Positions 17,549 through 25,880 of a stretch of DNA of 64,000 nucleotides are shown in pieces. A program made the position numbers and the translations under genes. The stretch comes from Streptomyces nodosus (GTDB lineage: Bacteria; Actinomycetota; Actinomycetes; Streptomycetales; Streptomycetaceae), in assembly GCF_008704995.1 (NCBI RefSeq), contig NZ_CP023747.1:2134501-2198500 (forward strand). Direction: 5' to 3'. Numbering within the stretch: position 1 is the stretch's first letter; each line of letters opens with the position of its first letter. Below the pieces are notes generated by a model. It worked only from the letters and a program-made list of their open reading frames with translations, had not been told where the DNA came from and searched no databases.

Positions 17549-18658
17549 ATGGCCGTCGCGTGTGTTCCCCCGGCCCCGGCTTCCGGGAGCTCCCCCACGC
17601 TGCGCGAGCGGGCCCGCGGCGCGCTGCTCGGCCTCGCCGTCGGAGACGCGCTGGGCGCACCCGCCGAGAACCTGCGGCCGTCCGAGATCCGCGCCCGCTG
17701 GGGCCGTATCACGGGGTACGTCGCCGAGCGGCCGTCCGGCACGGACGACACCGAGTACGCGATCTTCTCGGGACTGCTGCTGGCCCGGCACGGCTCGGCG
17801 CTGACCGTGGCACATGTGGAGGCGGCCTGGCACCAGTGGATCGCGGACCGGGACGAGGGGCCGTTCCGCGGGGCGGGCTTCAGCGAGCGCGGCACGCTGG
17901 AGAACCTCCGCCGGGGGCTCGCGGCGCCCATCTCGGCGCAGCACCGGCACGCCTGGAGCGACGGTCTCGCCATGCGGGCGGCGCCCTTCGGGGTCTTCGC
18001 CGCGGGCCGCCCCGGGGAGGCGGCCCGGCTGGTGGCGATCGACGGCTCGGTCAGCCACGAGGGCGAGGGCATCCACGGCGGCCGGGCGGTGGCGGCCGGG
18101 GTCGCGGCGGCGATGGCGGGGGCTCCCACCCACGCCGTGGTGGCCTCGGCCCTCTCGGTCGTCCCCGAGGACTCCTGGACGGCCCGCTCGCTGCGCCGTG
18201 CGGTCGCCGCGGCCCCCCGGGGCGCACGGGCGGTGCGCTCCGCGGTGGTGATCGGCGGCTATCCCTGGACGGACCTCGCCCCGGAGGCGGTGGCCCTGGC
18301 GTTCGGGGCGTATGCGGCGGCGGACGGCGCGTTCACGGAGGCGGTGCTCACCGCCGTCAACATGGGCCGCGACGCCGACACCACTGCGGCGGTCGCGGGC
18401 GCCCTGGCCGGTGCGGCCTGCGGGGTCGCGTCGATCCCGGCCGACTGGGCGGCGGCGATCGGCCCGGCCCGGGGCCGTTGTCTGCCCTCCATGGAGGGCC
18501 ACCATGTGCTGGACGTGGCGGAGCTGCTGACTCCGGGCGACGGCGGCAGATGGGGGTCGGCGGTCGCCGGCCTGTGGAACGGATCGCCGCACCTGCGCCA
18601 TGAGACACCCACGGAAGGTCCCACGGAAAGTCCCTGCACGGAGGAGGTGGAGTCATGA
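17549..18658 (+). CDS. ADP-ribosylglycohydrolase family protein 1
   Basis: First gene of a six-gene cluster. The 369-residue protein has all hallmarks of the ARH/DraG fold: GDALGAPAE (32-40), the metal-binding TDDTE (65-69), HEGEGIHGG (170-178) and GRDADTTA (273-280), whose two Asp bind the second magnesium. Characterised members cut the N- or O-glycosidic bond between ADP-ribose and a protein or nucleic acid, or split free ADP-ribosyl compounds. No signal peptide. ATG at 17549 is preceded by GAGAGGAG; an in-frame GTG at 17510 has no better signal. Its stop overlaps the next start (ATGA). The motif set suggests a working enzyme, but its substrate is unknown. Confidence 0.9.
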   Translation: MAVACVPPAPASGSSPTLRERARGALLGLAVGDALGAPAENLRPSEIRARWGRITGYVAERPSGTDDTEYAIFSGLLLARHGSALTVAHVEAAWHQWIADRDEGPFRGAGFSERGTLENLRRGLAAPISAQHRHAWSDGLAMRAAPFGVFAAGRPGEAARLVAIDGSVSHEGEGIHGGRAVAAGVAAAMAGAPTHAVVASALSVVPEDSWTARSLRRAVAAAPRGARAVRSAVVIGGYPWTDLAPEAVALAFGAYAAADGAFTEAVLTAVNMGRDADTTAAVAGALAGAACGVASIPADWAAAIGPARGRCLPSMEGHHVLDVAELLTPGDGGRWGSAVAGLWNGSPHLRHETPTEGPTESPCTEEVES

Positions 18659-19797
18659 CCGAGCTCCCGGTGCCGGGACCTGGTCCCCGGCGGGTGGAGG
18701 GGCTGCTGCTGGGGCTGGCGGCGGGGGACGCCGCGGGATGGCCCGCGGCCCGGCACCGGGCCGCCCGGATGCCGGAGTGGACCCGGCGGCTGACCCGGGA
18801 GCTGGACAGCTTCGCCGAGCAGAACGCGACCACCACCCTGCCGGTGCCGATCGCCCTCAACCAGCCCCCGGAGCCGCTGAGGCTGGGCCCCTCGGACGAC
18901 GCCGAGTGGGCGGTGTTCACCGCTCAGGCCGTGCTACGGGCCGGGGCCCGCGGCGCGCCCGGGGACCCCGGCCGACGGTGCGGGACGCGGGCGGCCGTCG
19001 ACCGTTCCTGGCGGGCGGTCGCCCGCGAGGTCGCCGCCGCGGCCGACCGGGCCCCCGAGGTCGAGTCGGCGCGGCTGACCCTGCGCGCCCGGATCTCGGT
19101 GCGCGCGGGTCTCGGCAACCTCGCCACCGGGCTGCGCCCGCCCGCCACCGGTCACGACAACCCGCACTACTTCGACGACGCGGCCTGTGTACGGGCCTGT
19201 GTCCTCGCGGTGGCGCATCGGGGGGAGCCCCGTCCCGCCGCCGAACTGGCCGAGTTCGACGCCCGCTACACCCAGGACGGCGACGGGGTGCACGGCGCCC
19301 GTGCCATGGCCGCGGCCCTCTCGCTCGCCCTGTCCGGGGAGACGGTGGACCGCTGTGTGGCGGCCGCGCTGGCCGAGCTTCCCGAGCACACCGAGATCGG
19401 CCGCAACGCCCGGCTCGCGCTGAAGCTGGCCGACGGCGACGACGGGGCTTTCGCCGTGGTCCCGCTGCTGGAACACCAGATCGTCGACCATGTCTACAGC
19501 TATGGCATCGCGGCCGCGGAGACCGTCCCGGTCGCGCTCGCCCTGGCGACCGCGGCCCGCGGCCGGATCGCCGAGGCCGTGCCCGCGGCGGCCTGTCTGT
19601 CGCGGGTCGCCGACTCCGCCCCGGCCCTGGCGGGCGCGCTGACCGGGGCGCTCGGCGGCGGCGCCGCGATCCCGGCCGCCTGGCGGGACGCCTGCCGCAC
19701 CCTGTCCGGCTGTGCGCTCCCCCGCCTGAGAGGGACCGACCTCGTACACCTCGCCGAACTCCTGGAGACGACGGAACTGGCCGCCCCAGGTGGATGA
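18655..19797 (+). CDS. ADP-ribosylglycohydrolase family protein 2, degenerate metal site
   Basis: This 380-residue paralogue starts inside the stop codon of the previous gene (ATGA). It keeps the fold markers LAAGDAAGWP (21-30), SDDAE (80-84) in place of TDDTE, and TQDGDGVHGARA (206-217). The C-terminal metal motif is altered: where family members have GRDADT it has SRVADS (316-321), so the first metal Asp is Val318 and only Asp320 remains. With one ligand lost it may bind a single metal, bind substrate without cutting it, or act as a partner subunit. Codon use and GC look like its neighbours, and there is no frameshift, so it is a maintained gene and not a decaying copy. Function unknown. 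Confidence 0.87.
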   Translation: MTELPVPGPGPRRVEGLLLGLAAGDAAGWPAARHRAARMPEWTRRLTRELDSFAEQNATTTLPVPIALNQPPEPLRLGPSDDAEWAVFTAQAVLRAGARGAPGDPGRRCGTRAAVDRSWRAVAREVAAAADRAPEVESARLTLRARISVRAGLGNLATGLRPPATGHDNPHYFDDAACVRACVLAVAHRGEPRPAAELAEFDARYTQDGDGVHGARAMAAALSLALSGETVDRCVAAALAELPEHTEIGRNARLALKLADGDDGAFAVVPLLEHQIVDHVYSYGIAAAETVPVALALATAARGRIAEAVPAAACLSRVADSAPALAGALTGALGGGAAIPAAWRDACRTLSGCALPRLRGTDLVHLAELLETTELAAPGG

Positions 19798-19804
19798 TTC
19801 GGGC

Positions 19805-20959
19805 ATGACGCCCACTTCTGACGAGACGATCCCTCTCGACGAACGCATCACCGGCGCCCTGGTCGGCGCCGCCGTCGGCGACGCCCTCGGCGGGCCCGTC
19901 GAGGGCTACTCCCCCGAGCAGATCGTCGAGCGGCACGGCGGCCGGGTGCAGGGGATCGTCGGACCCTGGCACGGCGACGCCTGGCGCACGGCCCGCCCCG
20001 TCGCGCCGTACCACAAGGGCGACGGCCATGTCACCGACGACACCTTGATGACCCATGCGCTGGTCCGGGTGTACGGGGCCGTCCGCGATCATCTCGACGC
20101 CTACGCGGTCGCCGCGCATCTGGTGCCCGACCTGATGGACAACCCCCGCTGGATCCCGGAACTGGAGACCGAGGCGATTCCCCTCCAGCGGATCTTCCTG
20201 GCGGAGAAGTGGCTGGTGGCCCGGCTGCACCACGGACACGCCGACCCGCGCGAGGCCGGCGTCGGCAACATCATCAACTGCGGTGCCGCGATGTACATGG
20301 CGCCGGTCGGCCTGGTCAACGCGGCCCATCCGGCGGGCGCCTACGCCGAGGCGCTGGATGTGGCGGGGGCGCACCAGTCGTCGTACGGCAGGGAGGCGGC
20401 CGGGGTGTTCGCGGCGGCGGTGGCCGCGGCGTGCGCGCCGGGCGCCACCCCCGACTCGGTGGTGGCCGCCTGTCTGTCGCTGGCGAAGGACGGGACACGC
20501 GCCGCCCTGGAGACGGTGTGCGACGCGGCCTCCCGCTACACGGACTTCGAGTCGGCGCTGCGGCCCCTGCGCGAGGCGGTGGCGCCGTACGACACGGTGG
20601 GCCCCGACTACCGCGATCCGTCTCTGGGCGCCCGCCGCCCCTCCCGGCTGCACACCATCGAGGAACTCCCGGTGGCGCTGGGCATGATGATCGTGGCGCG
20701 CGGCGATTTCCGCCATGCGGTGCTCGGTGCGGTGAACTACGGCCGGGACTGCGACTCCATCGCGACGATGGCGGGCGCGCTCACCGGCGCCCTGGGCTCG
20801 GAGGTCCCCTCGGCCTGGGCGAAGGCGGTGGCGGAGGCGAGCCGGCTGGATCTGCACGCCCCGGCGCGGACCCTCACCGAGGTGGCGCGGGAGATCTTCG
20901 CCCGTGATGTGCGCCGGCGGCGGGCCCATGAGGCGGCGTTCGCCCGGATCGGGGGCTGA
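19805..20959 (+). CDS. ADP-ribosylglycohydrolase family protein 3
   Basis: The third paralogue (384 residues) has complete motifs: GDALGGPVEG (25-34), TDDTLM (77-82) and GRDCDSIA (313-320). Between them is an insertion-like segment, residues 95-175, containing LMDNPRWIPELE and GVGNIINCGAAMYMAPVG, not seen in the first two, and GAHQSSYGREAAG (188-200) in place of the HEGEGIHGG loop. This resembles the larger class of bacterial ADP-ribosylglycohydrolases often found in carbohydrate or nucleoside gene clusters. ATG at 19805 follows AGGTGG about 9 nt upstream; a GTG at 19790 lies within the end of the previous gene but lacks a ribosome-binding site. It ends one base before the next start. Confidence 0.9.
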   Translation: MTPTSDETIPLDERITGALVGAAVGDALGGPVEGYSPEQIVERHGGRVQGIVGPWHGDAWRTARPVAPYHKGDGHVTDDTLMTHALVRVYGAVRDHLDAYAVAAHLVPDLMDNPRWIPELETEAIPLQRIFLAEKWLVARLHHGHADPREAGVGNIINCGAAMYMAPVGLVNAAHPAGAYAEALDVAGAHQSSYGREAAGVFAAAVAAACAPGATPDSVVAACLSLAKDGTRAALETVCDAASRYTDFESALRPLREAVAPYDTVGPDYRDPSLGARRPSRLHTIEELPVALGMMIVARGDFRHAVLGAVNYGRDCDSIATMAGALTGALGSEVPSAWAKAVAEASRLDLHAPARTLTEVAREIFARDVRRRRAHEAAFARIGG

Positions 20960-20960
20960 G

Positions 20961-22343
20961 ATGCTCCGACTGACCTGGGTGCAGCCGGAGGATCTGCTCG
21001 GCCATGAGCTGCGGCAGGCGGAACAAGACGGCCGGGAGCCGTCGGCCGTCGCGGCGCGCTGGGCGGCGGCGCGGGGCCCGCTCGCGCCACGGCGCGCGGG
21101 CGCCTCGCCGCAGGCCGTGTCCCCGTATCTGCGGCTGCTGGCCGAGGACCTGCTGGACGAACTGGCGGACCTGCCCAGCAGCCTGGCGGAACACGAACCG
21201 ACGGACCTGGCGAGGATCAAGGCGCTCTGCACCGAGTGGCCCCGCCGTCCCGCGCGGGGCCCCGCCGGGGGTGCCGTGCGGGCGGTTCCGGCCGAGGCGC
21301 GTCTGGAGGCCGCCTGGCTCGGCAGGGCCGCCGGCTGTCTGCTCGGCAAGCCCGTCGAGAAACTCCCCCTGGACGCGATCCGGGGGCTCGCCCGCGCCAC
21401 CGGCAACTGGCCTCTGAACAACTGGTTCACGGCCCGGGGAGTCCCTCCGGAGCTGGCGGCGGCCCACCCCTTCAACCGTCGCTCCGCGGCCACCTCCCTC
21501 GCCGAGAACATCGACGGCATGCCCGAGGACGACGACCTCAACTACCCGTTGCTGAATCTGCTGTTGCTGGGCCGTCACGGAAAGTCCTTCACCGTCGGCG
21601 AGGTGGCCAGGCTCTGGCTGGACGAGCTTCCCGCCGGCCGTACCTTCACCGCCGAACGCGTCGCCTACCGCAATCTGCTGTGCGGCGTCGAACCCCCGCG
21701 CACCGCCCGCCACCGCAACCCCTTCCGCGAGTGGATCGGCGCCCTGATCCGCGCCGATGTGCACGGCTGGACCAACCCCGGCGACCCGGCCACCGCGGCG
21801 GAACAGGCCCATCGCGACGCCACCCTCACCCACACCGCGAACGGGGTCTACGCGGCCATGTTCAGTGCGGCCGTCATCGCCGAGGCGGCCGGCGGCGCCC
21901 GGGACGTCCACCACTGTCTGCGCACCGGCCTCGACGTCGTGCCGCCCTCCTCCCGTCTGGCCCGCGCCCTGCGTCACGCCCTCCATCTGGCCCGGGAGAC
22001 CAGGGACTTCGACAGGGTCGTCGACGAACTCCACCGTGTGCACCGGGCGTACCACTGGGTCCATGCCGTCCCCAACACCGCGCTGATCGCCGCCGCGCTC
22101 ACCCATGCCGACGGGGACTTCACCGGCTCCGTCTGCCGGGCCGTGTCCGGGGGCTGGGACACCGACTCCAACGGGGCGACGGCGGGCAGCATCGCCGGTC
22201 TGCTGGCCGGCCGCCCCGGCGCGCTCCCCGACCGCTGGACGTCCCCCCTCAAGAACCGGCTGTCCACCTCCGTGGGCGACTTCAACGGCATCGGTTTCGA
22301 CGCGCTCGCCCACCTCACACACCGGGAGATCCACCGCTCATGA
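20961..22343 (+). CDS. ADP-ribosylglycohydrolase family protein 4 with extra N-terminal region
   Basis: The fourth and largest paralogue (460 residues). Residues 1-110 form a separate region (LTWVQPEDLLGHELRQAEQ and a helical LAEDLLDELADL stretch) with no counterpart in the others. The ARH core begins at about 115: WLGRAAGCLLGKPVEKLP (119-136), then MPEDDDLNY (187-195) as a variant of the TDDT metal motif and GWDTDSNGATAG (398-409) as the second. This EDDDLNYP type occurs in a subgroup of family members with sugar- or nucleotide-related roles. Its ATG comes right after the previous stop (one base between), and its TGA overlaps the start of the CoA transferase gene. Likely cytoplasmic enzyme; reaction unknown. 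Confidence 0.88.
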   Translation: MLRLTWVQPEDLLGHELRQAEQDGREPSAVAARWAAARGPLAPRRAGASPQAVSPYLRLLAEDLLDELADLPSSLAEHEPTDLARIKALCTEWPRRPARGPAGGAVRAVPAEARLEAAWLGRAAGCLLGKPVEKLPLDAIRGLARATGNWPLNNWFTARGVPPELAAAHPFNRRSAATSLAENIDGMPEDDDLNYPLLNLLLLGRHGKSFTVGEVARLWLDELPAGRTFTAERVAYRNLLCGVEPPRTARHRNPFREWIGALIRADVHGWTNPGDPATAAEQAHRDATLTHTANGVYAAMFSAAVIAEAAGGARDVHHCLRTGLDVVPPSSRLARALRHALHLARETRDFDRVVDELHRVHRAYHWVHAVPNTALIAAALTHADGDFTGSVCRAVSGGWDTDSNGATAGSIAGLLAGRPGALPDRWTSPLKNRLSTSVGDFNGIGFDALAHLTHREIHRS

Positions 22344-23530
22344 CCGCGCCCCTCACCGGCCTGCGCGTCCTCGACATCGCCACCCTCTTCGCCGGTCCGC
22401 TGGCCGCCACCCTGCTCGGTGACTTCGGCGCCGAGGTCATCAAGGTCGAGCACCCGGCCAAACCGGACCCGTCCCGCGGACACGGCCCCGCGAAGAACGG
22501 GGTTGGCCTGTGGTGGAAGCTGCTGGGCCGCAACAAACGCACGATGACGCTGGATCTGTCGAAGCCCGGCGGCCGCGGCACGCTGCTGCGGCTCGCGGCC
22601 GGCGCCGATGTGATCGTGGAGAACTTCCGGCCGGGCACCCTGGAGAAATGGGGCCTGGGCTGGGACGAGCTGTCGGCCGCCAACCCCCGTCTGGTGCTCG
22701 CCCGGGTGACCGCCTTCGGCCAGTTCGGACCCTATGCGCACCGCCCCGGCTTCGGCACGCTCGCGGAGGCGATGAGCGGGTTCGCGGCCATCACCGGGGA
22801 GCCGGAGGCACCCCCGACGCTCCCGCCGTTCGGCCTCGCCGACTCGATCGCGGGCCTGGCGACGGCGTACGCGGTGATGACGGCGCTCGCCGCCCGCGAC
22901 CGCACCGGCACGGGCCAGGTGGTGGACATGGCGATCGTGGAGCCGATGCTCACGGTCCTCGGGCCCCAGCCGATCTGGTACGACCAGCTGGGGCACGTCC
23001 AGCAGCGCACCGGCAACCGCTCCCCGAACAACGCCCCGCGCAACACCTATCGCACCGCGGACGGCGACTGGGTCGCCGTCTCAACCTCCGCCCAGTCCGT
23101 CGCCGAGCGGGTGATGCGGCTGGTCGGCCGCCCCGAGCTGATCGACGAGCCCTGGTTCGCGACGGGCGCGGACCGGGCCCGGCACGCGGATGTGCTCGAC
23201 GAGGCGGTCGGCGCGTGGATCGCCCGCCGTACGCGTGCGGAGGTGCTGACGGAGTTCGAGCGGGCGGAGGCCGCGGTGGCGCCGGTGCAGGACGTACGGG
23301 AGGTGATGACCGACCCCCAGTACGCGGCGCTGCACACGATCACCACCATCCCCGACGACCCGGAACTGGGACGGCTGCGCATGCAGAACGTCCCGTTCCG
23401 GCTGTCCGCCACCCCCGGCAGGATCCGCTGGGCGGGCCGCCCCCATGGCGCGGACACCGAGGCGGTGCTGACCGAGCTGGGCCTGTCCGAAGGGGAGATC
23501 GCCGCGCTGCGGGCGGAGGGCGCCCTGTGA
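22340..23530 (+). CDS. CaiB/BaiF family (class III) CoA transferase
   Basis: The 396-residue protein begins with the class III signature PLTGLRVLDIATLFAGPLAA, followed by LGDFGAEVIKVEHP (26-39) and GLGWDEL (105-111). The catalytic Asp is Asp168 in FGLADSIAG, at the place of Asp169 in formyl-CoA transferase. Enzymes of this class move CoA between carboxylic acids, forming an aspartyl-CoA anhydride. It overlaps the fourth ARH gene by four bases (ATGA) and the lyase gene by four (GTGA). Together with the CitE-like lyase it suggests activation of a hydroxy- or dicarboxylic acid to its CoA ester followed by C-C cleavage, as in itaconate/citramalate breakdown, but no hydratase is present here and the substrate cannot be named. 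Confidence 0.92.
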   Translation: MTAPLTGLRVLDIATLFAGPLAATLLGDFGAEVIKVEHPAKPDPSRGHGPAKNGVGLWWKLLGRNKRTMTLDLSKPGGRGTLLRLAAGADVIVENFRPGTLEKWGLGWDELSAANPRLVLARVTAFGQFGPYAHRPGFGTLAEAMSGFAAITGEPEAPPTLPPFGLADSIAGLATAYAVMTALAARDRTGTGQVVDMAIVEPMLTVLGPQPIWYDQLGHVQQRTGNRSPNNAPRNTYRTADGDWVAVSTSAQSVAERVMRLVGRPELIDEPWFATGADRARHADVLDEAVGAWIARRTRAEVLTEFERAEAAVAPVQDVREVMTDPQYAALHTITTIPDDPELGRLRMQNVPFRLSATPGRIRWAGRPHGADTEAVLTELGLSEGEIAALRAEGAL

Positions 23531-24372
23531 CCGCGAGCCCCGGCTTCGCCCCGCTCACCTGGCTGTACGCCCCGGGGGACCGCCCGGAGGTGGTCGGCAA
23601 GGCGCTGCTGTCCGGGGCCGATGTGGTGCTGATCGACCTGGAGGACGCGGTCGCCCCGGACCGCAAGGAGTACGCCCGGGCGGCCACCGCGGAACGGCTG
23701 ACCGGACGGCCGCCGGTGCCGGTCCATGTCCGGGTGAACGCGTTGGACAGCCCCTGGGCGCGGGCGGACCTCGCGGCGCTGGCGGCACTGCCCGGGCTGT
23801 GCGGTCTGCGCCTGCCGAAGGTGATGTCGCCCTCGGACGTGATCCGCGTGGCGGAACGCGCCGCCCCGTCGGCCGGCGGGACGCTGCCCCTCTACGCCCT
23901 GCTGGAGACGGCGCTGGGGGTGGAGCAGGCGTTCACCATCGCCTCGGCGCACCCGGCGGTACGGGGCATCGCGCTGGGCGAGTCGGATCTGCGGGCGGAC
24001 CTGGGCGTCCGGGAGGAAGCGGGTCTTGACTGGTCACGGGCCCGTGTGGTGCTGGCCGCGCGGGCCGCGGCGCTGCCTCCCCCGGCCCAGTCGGTCTATC
24101 CGGACACCAGGGACATCGAGGGTCTTGCGGCCTCCTGCGCCCGGGGGCGTGCGCTGGGCTTTCTGGGGCGTGCGGCGATCCACCCCCGCCAGCTCCCGGT
24201 CATCGAGCGCGCCTATGCGCCCACCGCGGACGAGATCTCCCGGGCGGAGGAGGTGGTGAAGGCCGCGGCCAGGGAGCCGGGCGCCCAGGCACTGCCCGAC
24301 GGCCGCTTCGTCGACACGGCGGTGGTGCGGGAGGCACGGCGCACGCTGTCCCTGGCCCGCCGGAGGCGCTGA
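23527..24372 (+). CDS. HpcH/HpaI-family CoA ester lyase (CitE-like)
   Basis: A 281-residue TIM-barrel lyase of the citrate-lyase beta/malyl-CoA lyase type. It shows WLYAPGDRPEVVGKAL (13-28), VLIDLEDAVAPDRK (38-51), VRVNALDSPW (68-77), LPKVMSPSDV, the metal-binding ALLETALGVEQA and GESDLRADLG, and the C-terminal GRAAIHPRQL. Family members cleave or form beta-hydroxyacyl-CoA thioesters such as malyl-CoA and citramalyl-CoA, or act as CoA thioesterases. Start GTG overlaps the previous stop. It is the last gene in the cluster and is followed 13 bp later by a perfect 22-bp terminator hairpin, which marks the end of the transcription unit shared with the four ADP-ribosylglycohydrolases. Confidence 0.92.
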   Translation: MTASPGFAPLTWLYAPGDRPEVVGKALLSGADVVLIDLEDAVAPDRKEYARAATAERLTGRPPVPVHVRVNALDSPWARADLAALAALPGLCGLRLPKVMSPSDVIRVAERAAPSAGGTLPLYALLETALGVEQAFTIASAHPAVRGIALGESDLRADLGVREEAGLDWSRARVVLAARAAALPPPAQSVYPDTRDIEGLAASCARGRALGFLGRAAIHPRQLPVIERAYAPTADEISRAEEVVKAAAREPGAQALPDGRFVDTAVVREARRTLSLARRRR

Positions 24373-24385
24373 GGGCCGGGAACAG

Positions 24386-24433
24386 GAACGGGCTGGGGCG
24401 CCGTATCGGTGGATACGGCGCCCCAGCCCGTTC
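24386..24433. terminator. 22-bp perfect terminator hairpin
   Basis: Arms 24386-24407 and 24412-24433 pair perfectly over 22 bp with a GGTG loop. It follows the CitE-like gene by 13 bp and precedes the convergent lgt tail, so it can stop transcription from both sides. Confidence 0.85.
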
Positions 24434-24516
24434 TGCGACCGTTGCCCGGCCCTGCTCCTGCGCCGCCGGACCGGCGCCTCCGGCCCACACAGGCGCCGCC
24501 TGCCGACAGCGGATGA

Positions 24517-24681
24517 TCCGCAGAAGCGACAACTCCCACGGACCCGGACTCGAAGCCCGCTCAGGCCTTCTCCGCCGCAGGTCCGGGGCCTCCGGCCGCC
24601 GCGGCGCCGACTGCCGGCACCGGGGGCCGCAGAAGCAGGTGGCTCGTACGGCCCCGGACTCGAAGCCCGCTCAGGCCTTCT
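24517..24681. repeat. Imperfect tandem duplication covering the lgt 3' end
   Basis: A 29-bp identical sequence occurs at 24543-24571 and 24653-24681, 110 bp apart, preceded in both copies by a similar stretch containing CCGCAGAAGC. The right copy holds the last codons and stop of lgt; the left copy lies beyond it, in another frame because 110 is not a multiple of three. This looks like a duplicated and partly decayed gene tail. Nothing else is visible between the 24386-24433 terminator and lgt. Confidence 0.75.
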
Positions 24682-25762
24682 TGGCCGCTCCGGCCTCTCC
24701 GGCAGGCTCGGCGTCGTCCGCGGACATGGCGGCGCCCACCGGCTCGGCGTCGTCCCGGGCCTCCGCGGCATCCGTCTCGGCGCGGGTCTTGGTGTCGACC
24801 TCGGCACCGGCCTCGGCGCCAGTCTTGGCATCGACCTTGGCGCCGGCCTTGGTGTCGTCCGCCGAGGCCTTCTTGCCGTCCACCGGCTCCGTCTTCTTCT
24901 CCGGCTCCCCGGAGACATCGCCGCCCGTGGACCCGTCCTCGTCGGCGGCGCCCGGTTCCACGATCTCCTCCTGGCCCGGCCGCAGCCGCGACGACACCAC
25001 GAGGTAGACCACGGCGCACAGGAACACCAGCATCGCGGTCCAGACGTTCAGCCGCAGGCCCAGGATGTGGTGCGCGTCGTCGACCCGCATGTACTCGATC
25101 CAGCCGCGGCCCGCGCAGTACGCGGCCACATACAGCGCGAAGGTCCGGCCGTGGCCGAGCTTGAAGCGGCGGCCCGCCCAGATCACCAGGAAGCCGACGC
25201 CGACACACCACAGCGACTCGTAGAGGAACGTCGGGTGGTAGTACCCCGGCACCCGTCCGTCCGCCGACGAGGTGATGTGCAACGCCCACGGCAGATCCGT
25301 CGACCGTCCGTAGAGCTCCTGGTTGAACCAGTTGCCCCAGCGGCCGATCGCCTGGGCGAAGGCGATCCCGGGCGCGACGGCGTCGGCGTAGGCGGGCAGG
25401 GCGATGCCCCGGCGACGGCAGCCGATCCAGGCGCCGACGGCTCCGAGGGCGACCGCGCCCCAGATGCCGAGGCCGCCCTGCCAGACCTTGAAGGCGTCCA
25501 CCCAGTCGCGGCCCTCGCTGAAGTACAGCTCGTAGTCCGTGATGACGTGGTACAGCCGTCCGCCGACAAGACCGAAGGGCACGGCCCAGACCGCGATGTC
25601 GGCCACCGTGCCGGACCGGCCGCCCCGGTCGATCCAGCGTTTGTTGCCGAGCCACACGGCTACGAAGACACCGATGATGATGCAGAAGGCGTAGCCGCGC
25701 AGCGGAATGGGGCCGAGATACAGCACACCGCGCGAGGGGCTGGGGATATAGGCAAGTTCCAT
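24671..25762 (-). CDS. lgt: Phosphatidylglycerol-prolipoprotein diacylglyceryl transferase with acidic C-terminal tail
   Basis: Lgt attaches diacylglycerol to the lipobox cysteine of prolipoproteins at the outer face of the cytoplasmic membrane, the first step of lipoprotein maturation. The signature GRWGNWFNQELYG (140-152) is present, along with RGYAFCIIIG (22-31), GGRLYHVITD and RGWIEYMRVDD. Seven membrane segments are expected in residues 12-265. After GQEEIVEP, about residue 275, follows an 85-90 residue low-complexity tail of Ala, Asp, Glu, Lys and Gly (AKVDAKTGAEAGAEVDTK), common in Streptomyces Lgt and probably disordered in the cytoplasm. The DNA behind the stop contains a duplicated piece of this tail. 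ATG 25762 starts the conserved MELAYIPSPSRG. Confidence 0.96.
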   Translation of the reverse strand: MELAYIPSPSRGVLYLGPIPLRGYAFCIIIGVFVAVWLGNKRWIDRGGRSGTVADIAVWAVPFGLVGGRLYHVITDYELYFSEGRDWVDAFKVWQGGLGIWGAVALGAVGAWIGCRRRGIALPAYADAVAPGIAFAQAIGRWGNWFNQELYGRSTDLPWALHITSSADGRVPGYYHPTFLYESLWCVGVGFLVIWAGRRFKLGHGRTFALYVAAYCAGRGWIEYMRVDDAHHILGLRLNVWTAMLVFLCAVVYLVVSSRLRPGQEEIVEPGAADEDGSTGGDVSGEPEKKTEPVDGKKASADDTKAGAKVDAKTGAEAGAEVDTKTRAETDAAEARDDAEPVGAAMSADDAEPAGEAGAAKKA

Positions 25763-25834
25763 GGCACTACGACGCTACCGTGCCGGGCCCGCGGCGTGGC
25801 AACCCACGGGGCTTACGGGTCCATAACGCAGATG

Positions 25835-25861
25835 GCCCCCGGGCAGCCCTGCGCCGGGGGC
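25835..25861 (-). terminator. Hairpin after the dsbA-like gene
   Basis: GCCCCCGG (25835-25842) pairs with CCGGGGGC (25854-25861) around an 11-nt loop, 20 bp past the stop of the dsbA-like gene and upstream of lgt. Confidence 0.5.
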
Positions 25862-25880
25862 ACCACTGGTCTCATGGGCC

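Noticed and set aside
17549..24372. Defence system or toxin-antitoxin unit based on ADP-ribosylation
   Set aside because: No ADP-ribosyltransferase toxin, nuclease, reverse transcriptase or mobile element is near, and the surrounding genes are core metabolism.
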